Positions 17,975 to 27,637 of a stretch of 64,000 bases of DNA are shown here, one piece after another. The DNA lies in contig JBOEGZ010000003.1 in the NCBI GenBank assembly GCA_050633705.1, positions 52,923 through 116,922 of the forward strand. The letters are read 5' to 3'. Position numbers and translations under genes: made by a program. Positions within the stretch are counted from its first letter, which is position 1. Each line of letters opens with the position of its first letter. The DNA comes from JAJFHI01 sp050633705 (GTDB taxonomy: Bacteria; Pseudomonadota; Alphaproteobacteria; Rhizobiales; Hyphomicrobiaceae). A model generated the notes under the pieces. It did no database searches, was not told the DNA's origin, and worked only from the letters and a program-made list of their open reading frames with translations.

Positions 17975-18700
17975 ATGAGCTGGGTTCCCAATACTGCGAT
18001 GGTCTTTGCCGCCGGAATGGGCAAGCGCATGCGTCCCTTAACATCCTCCGTGCCAAAGCCACTCGTGCGTTTGGCCGAACGCCCACTCATCGATCATGTT
18101 CTTGATCGATTGAGTAAAGCTGGCGTGGCGCGGGCCGTGGTCAATGTTCATTATTTGGCCGACAAACTCGAAGCCCACCTTGCCCAACGCGCTCACCCTG
18201 AAATCATCATTTCCGACGAACGTGACCAGCTACTTGAAACAGGCGGCGGTCTCATCAAGGCATTGGCGCTGCTTGGTGAAGAGGCAATTGTCATACACAA
18301 TTCTGATTCCGTTTGGATTGATGGCGCCAGCAATGACCTAACGCGTTTGTTCCAAGCCTGGGATCCAGAACGTATGGACACGCTTATGCTGTTGGCGCCA
18401 ACGAACGCCTGTCTTGGCTACGATGGCGCAGGTGACTTTGACTTGTCAGCCAAGGGAAACATCTCGCGTCGTGCACCATCAACCAAATCTCCATACGTCT
18501 TCGCAGGCGTGTCCATCGCTCATCCAAGATTGTTTAAACATGCACCCGAAGGAGCATTTTCATTGAACACTTTATGGGACCGAGCCATTGCTGAAAAAAG
18601 AGCTTATGGTGTTTGCATGGATGGTCATTGGATGCATGTCGGAACACCTGAAGCGTTAGCCGAAGCAGAAAACTTGCTCGCCAAGAGGTCTGCGCAATGA
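17975..18700 (+). CDS. murU: MurU-like nucleotidyltransferase (N-acetylmuramate-1-phosphate uridylyltransferase)
   Basis: 241 residues. The N-terminus MVFAAGMGKRMRPLTSSVPK is the nucleotide-binding signature of sugar-1-phosphate nucleotidyltransferases; later parts include ETGGGLIKAL and IHNSDSVWIDG. The size and the kinase domain encoded just upstream match the AmgK–MurU pair, which makes UDP-MurNAc from recycled MurNAc and bypasses MurA/MurB. A mannose- or glucose-1-phosphate guanylyl/thymidylyltransferase is the alternative, but those usually carry a longer C-terminus. The stop codon overlaps the addB start by four bases (ATGA), so the two genes are translationally coupled. Confidence 0.85.
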   Translation: MSWVPNTAMVFAAGMGKRMRPLTSSVPKPLVRLAERPLIDHVLDRLSKAGVARAVVNVHYLADKLEAHLAQRAHPEIIISDERDQLLETGGGLIKALALLGEEAIVIHNSDSVWIDGASNDLTRLFQAWDPERMDTLMLLAPTNACLGYDGAGDFDLSAKGNISRRAPSTKSPYVFAGVSIAHPRLFKHAPEGAFSLNTLWDRAIAEKRAYGVCMDGHWMHVGTPEALAEAENLLAKRSAQ

Positions 18701-21700
18701 CAACCAACAAGTCTAAAACACCGCGCATTTATACGGTTCCATCGAGCCAACCGTTTCTCACAGGCCTTGCGCGCGCCATACTCAACGGAGATTTGCCAAA
18801 CACCGGTGGCAGCCCGCCAACGTCACTCGAGCTAGCCGACATCACGCTTTATATGCCGACACGTCGTGCTGCGCGCGCGTTGTCCAACGCCTTTCTCTCA
18901 GCCAACAATGGCGGCACAATGCTGTTGCCAACAATTCGTCCCATTTCTGAAGGCGACGAAGAGCTGACACTCCTAACCGATGCCGTTGGACTTGGAACAG
19001 ACAACCCTGCGTCCATTGGCATCGCACCAGCAATCAGCGAAACCGAACGCCGCCTAACGCTCACCGAGCTGGTCTTGGCATGGTCGCGTGCCAAAGACCC
19101 CGACAATCCTTTTACGCCCGCACAATCTGCCAACCTGGCGCGAGACCTGGCAAGCTTGATGGACCTGGTGGAAACCGAAGCCGTCAGCCTTGACGGCCTC
19201 AGCGAATTGGCCGGAGATTCGTTTGCCGAACACTGGCAGGAAACCCTTCAGTTTCTCGAAATTATCACGCAAGCCTGGCCCGCCCACCTTACAGAAAAAA
19301 ATCTGATCTCCACGACCAAAAGGCGCAATGAACTTATCCATGCCGAAGCGCGACGCCTAGAAAACCATCCACCTCAAGGGCCAGTTATTGTCGCTGGGGT
19401 CACGGGATCGGTTCCTGCCACAACGCAATTAATGCGCGCCGTGCTGGGGTTAGAGAACGGTGCAATCGTATTGCCCGCCGTTGACTTGGAACTTGATGAC
19501 GAAAGCTGGGAAGCGATTGCACCATCTGATCCTGACAAGCCACAGCACCCGGAACAACCGCAATACGGGTTCTGCAAACTTCTGCGCCAGCTCGATGTAT
19601 CACGCGCTCAAATTCGCACCCTTGCTGGCGGCGAACCCGACGCGATGCAGGCCACCCGCTTAAAATTTTTCAGTGAAACAATGCGACCAACCCGCACCAC
19701 TGACAAATGGCATACCTGGGTCCATGGAACCGACAAAACCGAAGTCGCCAATGCACTAAATACCATGAGCGCAATTACGGCACCCAGCGCTCAGGACGAA
19801 GCTGAGGTCATCGCCCTGATCCTGCGCGAAGCCGCTGAAACACCGGGACGGACCGCGGCCCTCATATCGCCGGATCGTTTTCTCGCGCGCCGCGTTGCCA
19901 TTCGGCTTGAAACCTGGGGCATTCGTGTTGACGATAGCGCCGGCCGACCGTTTGCCAAAACCGTCACCGGTACATTTCTCGACCTTGTCATCGATTGCAT
20001 TGCTAAAGACTTTGCTCCCGCTAAAGTCGTCGCATTGCTCAAACATCCATTAACGCGTCTTGGACTCGGTGCATTTGAAGTCCGCCGCGCTGCGCGAGCT
20101 TTGGAGTTGATCGTCTTTCGAACAACCTATCTTGGCAAAGGCCTCGACGGCATTGATGCAGCACTTAAACGACGTCTGGCTGATCACGAGAACCATGCTC
20201 CGCAACATCGTGCTGTAAAAAGGCTGTGGGAAGAGGACCGGAAAGCCGTCGTCGATCTGGTCGAACGGTTGACCCAAGCTTATGAGCCACTCAGCAAACT
20301 ATACGCTGCAAGCAACTCAAAAGAGCTTAGAGATTTCGTCGAAGCACATTTGCTGGTCGGCGATGCTTTAACGAAATTGCCGGAAGACGAAGCCGATGGC
20401 GCAGAAACCGCACCTTTATATCAAGGAGAAGCAGGCGCAGCCGCAGCACAGTTTTTTGCCAACATGCTCGATCCAGCAATCCGTGCCCCAAAAGTTGTTG
20501 CCCGCGAATATCCCGACCTCTACCGCAGTCTCATTGTCGATGAGAATGTAAGACCTCATATTCCCGTGCATCCACGCCTGGCGATCTGGGGGCCTTTCGA
20601 AGCTCGCCTGCAACAGCCTGATGTTGTCATCCTTGGCTCGCTTAATGACGGTACTTGGCCTGGTCCTGCCGATCCCGGCCCCTGGCTGAACCGACCGATG
20701 CGCCAAAGTCTTGGTTTGCCCGCACCTGAAGAAGCATTAGGTCGCGCCGCGCATGACTTTACATGTCTGGTTGGTGCAAAACGCGTCTACCTCACGCGTT
20801 CGGAAAAAGTCGAGGGAGTGCCAACGGTCCCATCCCGCTGGATGATGCGGATGCAGGCCTTACTTGAAGGATTTGATCTGCCCAACATTTTACAAACCGA
20901 ACGACCCTGGTTGAACTGGGCTCGACAACGCGATTACGTATCCGGCAGGCGTCCAACACTCAAGCCACCCGCACCTTGCCCACCGGTTAAAGACCGCCCG
21001 CGTTACATCAGCGTATCGGGTGTTGAGCGTTGGCTTGCCAGCCCCTACTCCATTTTTGCTCGCAATATTCTTGGGCTTGAGCCACTGGATGCGATTGGCG
21101 AAGACGCAGGAGCAAGCCTGAAGGGAACGATTATTCACGAAGCCCTCGCACGTTTTGCCAACAAGCATCCCAAATCTCTCCCCGACAACATCGAAACTGC
21201 ATTGCTCGCCGAAGCTCGTGACGTACTTTCAGACTATGCCGGCGACACACGAATTGCCGCATTCTGGATACCGCGTTTTGAACGCTTTGCGGCTTGGTTT
21301 GGCGAAACCGAAACCGCGCGCCGCGAACATGTGATGAAATCAATCGCAGAACGAACCGGCCGCCTTGTTATCGAAGCTCCGTTCGATAAGTTTACGCTTA
21401 CCGCCCGCGCAGACCGGATCGATTTGCTGTCCGACAGCCAAAACTCATCCAGCGCCATTATCACCGACTATAAAACCGGCACACCTCCCAACAAAAAGAG
21501 AGTTATCTCCGGCCAAAGCCCACAACTGCCACTCGAGGCTGCGATCGCACGCGCTGGCGGTTTTGATGACATACCAGCGGACATCGCAATTGAAGGCTTG
21601 CGATACATTTCCGCATCCGGGAAAGACGAACCGGGCGAAGAAAGCATTGTCGCAACCACAGACAGTCACGCCATTGCCGAAACAATGCTCGCCAAGCTTG

Positions 21701-21843
21701 AAGCTTTGGTGGCGTTGTATGACGACCCAACGACCGCATATGAAGCCAAACGTCGGCGCGGGTTTGACTACAGATTTGACGACTATGCACACCTTGCAAG
21801 AGTCGGTGAATGGTCTGTTGATGGCGAAGGAGACGGCGCATGA
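18697..21843 (+). CDS. addB: Double-strand break repair protein AddB
   Basis: 1048 residues, the alphaproteobacterial AddB length. It pairs with AddA as the helicase–nuclease that resects double-strand ends for RecA. The N-terminal inactive-helicase half has LYMPTRRAARAL; the C-terminal half carries the RecB-type nuclease motif AIITDYKTGTPPNKK and an upstream GTIIHEALARFA. It overlaps the murU-like gene and addA by four bases each (ATGA), so expression of the three is coupled. No iron–sulfur cysteine set like that of Bacillus AddB was noticed. Confidence 0.93.
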   Translation: MTTNKSKTPRIYTVPSSQPFLTGLARAILNGDLPNTGGSPPTSLELADITLYMPTRRAARALSNAFLSANNGGTMLLPTIRPISEGDEELTLLTDAVGLGTDNPASIGIAPAISETERRLTLTELVLAWSRAKDPDNPFTPAQSANLARDLASLMDLVETEAVSLDGLSELAGDSFAEHWQETLQFLEIITQAWPAHLTEKNLISTTKRRNELIHAEARRLENHPPQGPVIVAGVTGSVPATTQLMRAVLGLENGAIVLPAVDLELDDESWEAIAPSDPDKPQHPEQPQYGFCKLLRQLDVSRAQIRTLAGGEPDAMQATRLKFFSETMRPTRTTDKWHTWVHGTDKTEVANALNTMSAITAPSAQDEAEVIALILREAAETPGRTAALISPDRFLARRVAIRLETWGIRVDDSAGRPFAKTVTGTFLDLVIDCIAKDFAPAKVVALLKHPLTRLGLGAFEVRRAARALELIVFRTTYLGKGLDGIDAALKRRLADHENHAPQHRAVKRLWEEDRKAVVDLVERLTQAYEPLSKLYAASNSKELRDFVEAHLLVGDALTKLPEDEADGAETAPLYQGEAGAAAAQFFANMLDPAIRAPKVVAREYPDLYRSLIVDENVRPHIPVHPRLAIWGPFEARLQQPDVVILGSLNDGTWPGPADPGPWLNRPMRQSLGLPAPEEALGRAAHDFTCLVGAKRVYLTRSEKVEGVPTVPSRWMMRMQALLEGFDLPNILQTERPWLNWARQRDYVSGRRPTLKPPAPCPPVKDRPRYISVSGVERWLASPYSIFARNILGLEPLDAIGEDAGASLKGTIIHEALARFANKHPKSLPDNIETALLAEARDVLSDYAGDTRIAAFWIPRFERFAAWFGETETARREHVMKSIAERTGRLVIEAPFDKFTLTARADRIDLLSDSQNSSSAIITDYKTGTPPNKKRVISGQSPQLPLEAAIARAGGFDDIPADIAIEGLRYISASGKDEPGEESIVATTDSHAIAETMLAKLEALVALYDDPTTAYEAKRRRGFDYRFDDYAHLARVGEWSVDGEGDGA

Positions 21844-24800
21844 ACAAGCCCATCGCCTCCATTGACATCCAACAAGAGCTGGCTCGGACGACAAAACGCC
21901 AAACCAAGGCGTCCGATCCAAAATCATCCGTTTGGGTGAGCGCCAACGCTGGTACAGGTAAAACTCACGTTCTAAAAATGCGGGTGTTGCGGTTGTTGTT
22001 GTCGGGAACGCCACCTGAAAAAATTCTTTGCCTCACGTACACCAAAGCCGCAGCGGCAGAGATGTCGACACGTGTCTTCAACGAACTCTCAAAATGGGTG
22101 ACAAAGAAAGACGACACGTTGCGCGAAGAGATCGCGAAACTCATCGACGACGAGCCCAACACCAAACAGCTTCAGTTTGCCCGCACACTTTTCACAACCG
22201 CAATCGAAACACCGGGCGGGCTGAAGGTTCAAACCTTTCATGCCTTTTGCGAACAGTTGCTGCAACGCTTTCCACTTGAAGCCAATGTTTCGCCTGGGTT
22301 TACAATCCTCGATGACGAACAAAAGCGTGAAATTTTGCGTGAAGCAATCGACCGAGCCCTGTCGCAGGCCAGTGCAAGCCCCGATAGTTCGATGGGTCAA
22401 TCGCTACATGCCTTGGTCGCGTTTGCCGTCGACGAGCGCTTTGACGATCTCATGGCGACGGCCCTTGCCAACTCTGACTTCCAGACCATTGCTTCTCTGA
22501 AACCCAAGGCAATGCCAAGTGACGACGTCATCGAAAAAACATTGCGCCAAAAACTCGCCATCACAACAACAGGTGACGAAAGCGATATTACATCTAAGAT
22601 GGCAAATGTCTTGGATGACAACACGCTTCAGCGCATGTCATCCGTCATGATCGCAGAAGGAAAAAAGACCGACAAAACGCTCGGCGAGGTCTTTAAATCA
22701 GCGCATCAAGCAGGCGAAGCAGAAAACAGATCTTATCATTTTGGCAAAGTTTTTCTCACCGGCGCTAAAACCAAACGCGCGAGCCTGATGACGAAAGCGA
22801 TTAGAGAAGCCCATCAAGACCTTGCTCAAGCTGCCAAAGACGCACAAGAGGCATTTTTTGATCTGGCAACTGAGCGCGAAGGTCTAAAAACACTTGCTGT
22901 GATGATGGCACTCATGCGGCTGGCAAAAGTCGTACACCAGTCATACGCCCAAATTAAAGCTTCCAAAGCCGCTCTCGATTACGACGATCTCATCTCAAAA
23001 ACAGCCAGCCTTCTCGAAGGTGACGGCGCAACAGAGTGGGTATTATTCAAACTCGACAATGGCATCGACCATATTCTCGTCGACGAAAGCCAGGATACCA
23101 GTCCGCAACAATGGCAGGTTGTTGAAACGCTGGCGCATGAGTTTTTCTCGGGCTTTGGTGCGCATTCCGACACCAAGCGCACGGTTTTTGCCGTCGGCGA
23201 CGAGAAGCAATCCATCTACAGCTTCCAAGGTGCAGTACCACACTTGTTCGCCGAGAAAGGCCGCCAGTTCAACACAATGGCCGATAACGCCGGAGAAAAA
23301 TTCTCGCCAATCGATTTGACATTATCATTTCGAACGGTGTCGCCCATACTTCAAGCCGTCGACCAAGTCTTTGCTGATCCACTGAACGCCCCAGGTGTCG
23401 CGCGAACCGGATCCAAAATCCATCACGCAGCCAAACGCGCAGGACAAGCCGGCCTGGTCGAAATGTGGCCGCCGGAAAAACCTGCCGAGACGCGCGAAGC
23501 CGATCCATGGAAGCCACTGGATGAAGAAACGGCAACGTCGCCTGTTGTTCGCCTTGCCGACCGCATTGGCGACACCATCGGCCGTTGGCTCGATACGGGA
23601 GAACAACTGGTCTCAGAAAATCGCCCTATTCAAGCTGGTGACATCCTCATTCTCGTGCGCAAGCGCGCACCCTTTGCAGGCCCGATGGTCGCGGCTCTCA
23701 AGGCGCGCGGCATTCCTGTTGCCGGTGCCGATCGAATGGTGCTGACCGAGCAGATGGCCGTGCAAGACTTAATGGCGCTTGGCGATTTTCTAACACTGCC
23801 CGAAGACGACTTGTCGCTGGCGTGTGTTTTAAAAAGCCCGATGTTCGGCCTCAACGACGACGATCTTTTCTTGATGACACGAAAACACAAAGGCACACTT
23901 TGGAAAGCCTTACTGGATACTGCCAAGACAAATCACAAACACATCGAGGCCGCAGATATGCTGCGTGCCTGGCGCAAACGCGCTGATTTCACACCACCAT
24001 TCGAATTTTTCTCGCGCTTGCTGGATCGCGACGCCATGCGCGCCAAGTTCTTAAACCAACTTGGCGCGGAGGCCGCCGACCCGATTGATGAAATGCTCAA
24101 TCTGGCGTTGACCTACGACGAAGACAACCCACCCTCACTTGCTGGCTTCGTGACGTGGCTTCGGGCCACAAACCGCAAAGTCAAACGCGATATGGACCAA
24201 GGCCGTAACGAAGTTCGTGTGATGACCGTGCATGGCGCGAAGGGATTGGAAGCCCCCATCGTCTTTCTGCCCGATACCTGCAGCACAAAATCAGGTGGTG
24301 GGGGCATCACATTGTTACCTTGGGCCAACGGCGACCCAGATACGACCACGCCAACCAACACCACAATCCCATTCATCTGGCCGCGCAAAGATTTCGAACG
24401 CATTGCCGCCGTTGCTGACGCAAAAAAACAGCAACAACACAGCGATATCGAAGAAAGAAACCGCCTGCTCTACGTTGCGATGACGCGGGCCCGCGACCGG
24501 CTTTACATCGGCGGATTTTTAACCGGCCAATCAAAAGAACCGCAGTCGGGCTGTTGGTTTGAAACACTGCATAATTGCCTAGCCGGCAGCATGGAGACGG
24601 TAGGCCTTACCGATGGCCGCGAAGTTTTGCGCACGTCAACACCACAAACAGCACCTTGTGATGAAGCAGATCACGACGTGCAAACGCCGCTCTCTGATCA
24701 AGCCTTGCCAGACTGGGTCGAGAAAAAAGCACCTGTTGAACCAACGCTTGCCATCCCGCTTGCACCGTCACGGTTGGCACCGTACGAGACAGACGACGAT

Positions 24801-25547
24801 GGTGATCCTGTCCGCAAAGAGGAAAACGTCAGTCCTGCGAATGCCGATGAGGTGACACTTGATCCGCCGGTTGATACTCAGAGCACCTTAAACGCGGACG
24901 CGACTGAGTTCACAGCAATAACACCGGAACCACAAGACCCCGTCACTTTGCCGCCAACGACGATGGCAGATGGCTATCGCTTTTTGCGCGGCACGCTAAC
25001 ACACGCACTGTTACAGCATCTTCCAGCTTTTGCTCAAGCCGAACGCCAACAAGCCGCTGAAACATTCGTGAGCCAACGCGGCGCAATATTGTCTCCACGT
25101 GTCCGCAAAAGCATCGTCAAAGAAACGATGGCTGTTCTACAAGCTCCACAGTTTGCAAACCTGTTCAGTCCCGACAGTCGCGCGGAAGTGAATATCGCAG
25201 CCGAGATCCCCAATCCCGCTAGCAATGGCGATGAGACGGCTCCGCCATTGCGCTTATCTGGACAAATCGACCGCTTGGTCGTGGAGCCAAAGTACGTTCG
25301 CATCATCGACTACAAAACGAATCGCCCACCCCCACTGGACGCCGAATCTGTCGCAGAATCGTACCTTCTCCAACTCGCAGCCTACCGCCTTGCGATTGCC
25401 CAACTCTACCCTGATAAAGCGATCACATGCGCGTTACTATGGACGGATGGCCCGAGAATTATGGAAATTCCGGATCAGTTTATTGATCGTGCAACAGAAA
25501 AACTCTGGTCACTGGGACAAACCAAACGGCAACACCTTGACGCTTGA
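21840..25547 (+). CDS. addA: Double-strand break repair helicase-nuclease AddA
   Basis: 1235 residues. All UvrD-type helicase motifs are readable: I SANAGTGKTHVL, Ia LCLTYTKAAAAEM, II ILVDESQDTSPQQW, III AVGDEKQSIYSFQGA, IV LTLSFRTV, V VMTVHGAKGLEAPIVFLP and VI LLYVAMTRARDRLY. The C-terminal nuclease has VRIIDYKTNRPPP. It is the motor and one of two nucleases of the AddAB complex, the alphaproteobacterial counterpart of RecBCD. A proline- and acid-rich linker around residues 950–1030 separates helicase and nuclease. It starts inside the addB stop and is followed 113 bases later by trxA, as in many relatives. Confidence 0.95.
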   Translation: MNKPIASIDIQQELARTTKRQTKASDPKSSVWVSANAGTGKTHVLKMRVLRLLLSGTPPEKILCLTYTKAAAAEMSTRVFNELSKWVTKKDDTLREEIAKLIDDEPNTKQLQFARTLFTTAIETPGGLKVQTFHAFCEQLLQRFPLEANVSPGFTILDDEQKREILREAIDRALSQASASPDSSMGQSLHALVAFAVDERFDDLMATALANSDFQTIASLKPKAMPSDDVIEKTLRQKLAITTTGDESDITSKMANVLDDNTLQRMSSVMIAEGKKTDKTLGEVFKSAHQAGEAENRSYHFGKVFLTGAKTKRASLMTKAIREAHQDLAQAAKDAQEAFFDLATEREGLKTLAVMMALMRLAKVVHQSYAQIKASKAALDYDDLISKTASLLEGDGATEWVLFKLDNGIDHILVDESQDTSPQQWQVVETLAHEFFSGFGAHSDTKRTVFAVGDEKQSIYSFQGAVPHLFAEKGRQFNTMADNAGEKFSPIDLTLSFRTVSPILQAVDQVFADPLNAPGVARTGSKIHHAAKRAGQAGLVEMWPPEKPAETREADPWKPLDEETATSPVVRLADRIGDTIGRWLDTGEQLVSENRPIQAGDILILVRKRAPFAGPMVAALKARGIPVAGADRMVLTEQMAVQDLMALGDFLTLPEDDLSLACVLKSPMFGLNDDDLFLMTRKHKGTLWKALLDTAKTNHKHIEAADMLRAWRKRADFTPPFEFFSRLLDRDAMRAKFLNQLGAEAADPIDEMLNLALTYDEDNPPSLAGFVTWLRATNRKVKRDMDQGRNEVRVMTVHGAKGLEAPIVFLPDTCSTKSGGGGITLLPWANGDPDTTTPTNTTIPFIWPRKDFERIAAVADAKKQQQHSDIEERNRLLYVAMTRARDRLYIGGFLTGQSKEPQSGCWFETLHNCLAGSMETVGLTDGREVLRTSTPQTAPCDEADHDVQTPLSDQALPDWVEKKAPVEPTLAIPLAPSRLAPYETDDDGDPVRKEENVSPANADEVTLDPPVDTQSTLNADATEFTAITPEPQDPVTLPPTTMADGYRFLRGTLTHALLQHLPAFAQAERQQAAETFVSQRGAILSPRVRKSIVKETMAVLQAPQFANLFSPDSRAEVNIAAEIPNPASNGDETAPPLRLSGQIDRLVVEPKYVRIIDYKTNRPPPLDAESVAESYLLQLAAYRLAIAQLYPDKAITCALLWTDGPRIMEIPDQFIDRATEKLWSLGQTKRQHLDA

Positions 25548-25660
25548 CGACCGCATACCTACGTTCCCCTCGAGTTCAATATATACCGACCAGCGTTGCT
25601 GCAAAAAAACCTTTGCAGCCGCCAAAGCGCAAGCGCTGAAAAACACTAGGAGATACCTAA

Positions 25661-25993
25661 ATGGCCAACACTGTGAGCGACGCTTCATTTGAGGCTGACG
25701 TCTTGAAATCATCGGAACCCGTGCTTGTTGATTTCTTTGCGGAATGGTGCGGGCCCTGTAAGGCCATGGCGCCTGCGCTCGACCAAATCGCGCAGGAAAT
25801 GCAAGGCAAGCTGAAAGTCGTGCAACTTGACGTCGACCAGAACCCAAACATTACGCAGCAATACAATATTCGCGCGATGCCGACCCTGCTAATTTTCAAA
25901 GACGGGCAGGTTGCCGCCCAACACGTTGGTGCACTTGTGCAGAAAGCGTCGCTTGAAAAGTGGGTCAATGATTCCGTATCAACCGCCGCTTAA
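25661..25993 (+). CDS. trxA: Thioredoxin
   Basis: 110 residues, single thioredoxin fold, cytosolic with no signal peptide. The redox motif WCGPCK is at residues 29–34, preceded by VLVDFFAE and followed by the cis-proline in AMPTLLIFKDG. It reduces disulfides in ribonucleotide reductase, methionine sulfoxide reductases and other targets using NADPH through thioredoxin reductase. AGGAG lies in the leader about ten bases before the ATG. A terminator at 26019 closes the transcript. Confidence 0.96.
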   Translation: MANTVSDASFEADVLKSSEPVLVDFFAEWCGPCKAMAPALDQIAQEMQGKLKVVQLDVDQNPNITQQYNIRAMPTLLIFKDGQVAAQHVGALVQKASLEKWVNDSVSTAA

Positions 25994-26018
25994 TCTCGTT
26001 GATAGATGCAAAAATTTT

Positions 26019-26051
26019 GGCCGTAGCACGATTGGTGCTGCGGCCTTTTTT
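26019..26051. terminator. Bidirectional terminator between trxA and folC
   Basis: GGCCGTAGCAC (26019–26029) pairs with GTGCTGCGGCC (26035–26045) with one G·U, a 5-base loop and a T6 tail on the right. An A/T run on the left lets it also serve folC, whose stop is about 100 bases away on the opposite strand. Confidence 0.87.
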
Positions 26052-26146
26052 GTTATTTGGCTATTTGAGTATAAGACCAAACATCAACAGAAAAAATCAT
26101 ACAACCATTGGACGTTCCGCTGACACTTCCACGAAGCATCATCACA

Positions 26147-27481
26147 TCACGGGTTTGCTTCTGGTAAAACGCCCTCATGCAGTCCGAGTGTTTCGCCAGC
26201 CAGGTACAATGATCCGCAAATAAGAATGCGCTTGGGTGCCACAATAAGTCCGTCGGCATGACGGATTGCCTCACGCACATTAGGCATTGCTTCAGCCGTA
26301 AGCCCGACCTCATCTGCCGCTTCGGCCAAACGCTGTGGAGTTTGCGTCGCCTCAGGCGCATCAGCAACCGGCACCGTCAGAACGTGACGGGCCACACCGC
26401 GAAACGGACTTAAGAAACCAACGACATCCTTGATACCCAACATTCCAACAATCAAATAAACAGGCTTTGGACTGCGCTCGTCTAACTCAGCTAAGGTTTG
26501 CGCCAAAGCTTCTCCGGCTGCAGGATTATGACCTCCATCAACCCACAACTCTGTTCCCGAACGCAATGTATCCGTCAACGGCCCCTTGTGCAGACGCTCC
26601 ATTCGTGCCGGCCACCGGGCTGAAACCAAGCCCTGTTCGATCGCTTGTTCGCTGATATCGAAATTTTTCAATTCGATCACTGCTGCGACCGCTGTCCCGG
26701 CATTGGTAATTTGATGCCGTCCAACCAATGATGGCAATGGCAGGTCCAGCAATTGGTCTTGGTTCTGCACCACCAATCGTCCGGACTGCTCGTAGGCATC
26801 AAAGTCCTCACCCCAAGCACGCAGTTTGGCGCCTACTTTGTCAGCCGTTGCGCGTATGACTGACATAGCGCTTTCTTGTTGCATCGAGACAATCGCAGGC
26901 ACACCCCTCTTCAGGATGCCAGCTTTCTCCATCGCAATCTTCGCCAACGTGTCACCCAGCTTGTCAGCATGATCAATTGAAACGGGAGTAATCACGGTCA
27001 ACGCCGGCTTTGCAATAACGTTTGTGGCATCCAGGCGCCCACCAAGACCGACCTCCAACAACAAGACATCGGCTGGCGTTTCTGAAAATGCTAAGAAGGC
27101 TGCTGCAGTTGTAATCTCAAATTGAGTAATATCGTCTTTGTCATTGGCCGCCTGCGCGCGTTCGAGAATATCGCACAACGCATCCTCGGCGATTGGGCGA
27201 CATGTGCCATCTTCACAGGCCAATGAAATGCGCTCATGGAATGTCACAAGATGTGGTGACGTGTAAACGTGAACCCGCAGGCCCGCCGCCTGCAAAATGG
27301 CCTTTATGAAAGCGCCCGTTGAGCCTTTTCCATTTGTCCCTGCAATATGAATTACTGGTGGCAGACGATGATGAGGATTGCCCATTTTTCCAAGCAATCT
27401 CTCGATGCGCCCTAGCGACAGATCAATCAGCTTGGGATGCAATTCTTTTAGTTCGGCGAGAAGTTGGTCGCTCTTTGGCAT
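26147..27481 (-). CDS. folC: Bifunctional folylpolyglutamate synthase / dihydrofolate synthase
   Basis: 444 residues. The Mur-ligase-type P-loop HIAGTNGKGSTGAF follows ~45 residues after the start; further along are TSPHLVTFHERI, LLEVGLGGRLDATNV and WVDGGHNPAAGEAL. It adds glutamate to dihydropteroate and then to tetrahydrofolates in the cytosol. It lies 156 bases downstream of accD on the same strand, the usual alphaproteobacterial order. Transcription probably ends at the shared hairpin with trxA. Confidence 0.95.
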   Translation of the reverse strand: MPKSDQLLAELKELHPKLIDLSLGRIERLLGKMGNPHHRLPPVIHIAGTNGKGSTGAFIKAILQAAGLRVHVYTSPHLVTFHERISLACEDGTCRPIAEDALCDILERAQAANDKDDITQFEITTAAAFLAFSETPADVLLLEVGLGGRLDATNVIAKPALTVITPVSIDHADKLGDTLAKIAMEKAGILKRGVPAIVSMQQESAMSVIRATADKVGAKLRAWGEDFDAYEQSGRLVVQNQDQLLDLPLPSLVGRHQITNAGTAVAAVIELKNFDISEQAIEQGLVSARWPARMERLHKGPLTDTLRSGTELWVDGGHNPAAGEALAQTLAELDERSPKPVYLIVGMLGIKDVVGFLSPFRGVARHVLTVPVADAPEATQTPQRLAEAADEVGLTAEAMPNVREAIRHADGLIVAPKRILICGSLYLAGETLGLHEGVLPEANP

Positions 27482-27637
27482 TCATGCGCGCCTTGTACCG
27501 AAGACTCGTGAGTTTGCTTATAGCACTGACGCGTCAGTTGGAAACGCACTCTTTGGAAAAGAAATCTATTGCACCGGCGAAGGGCTTGGCCGAATGCACA
27601 GGCTCAATATTCGAAGTTGCCTATTATTCGCTATGGG

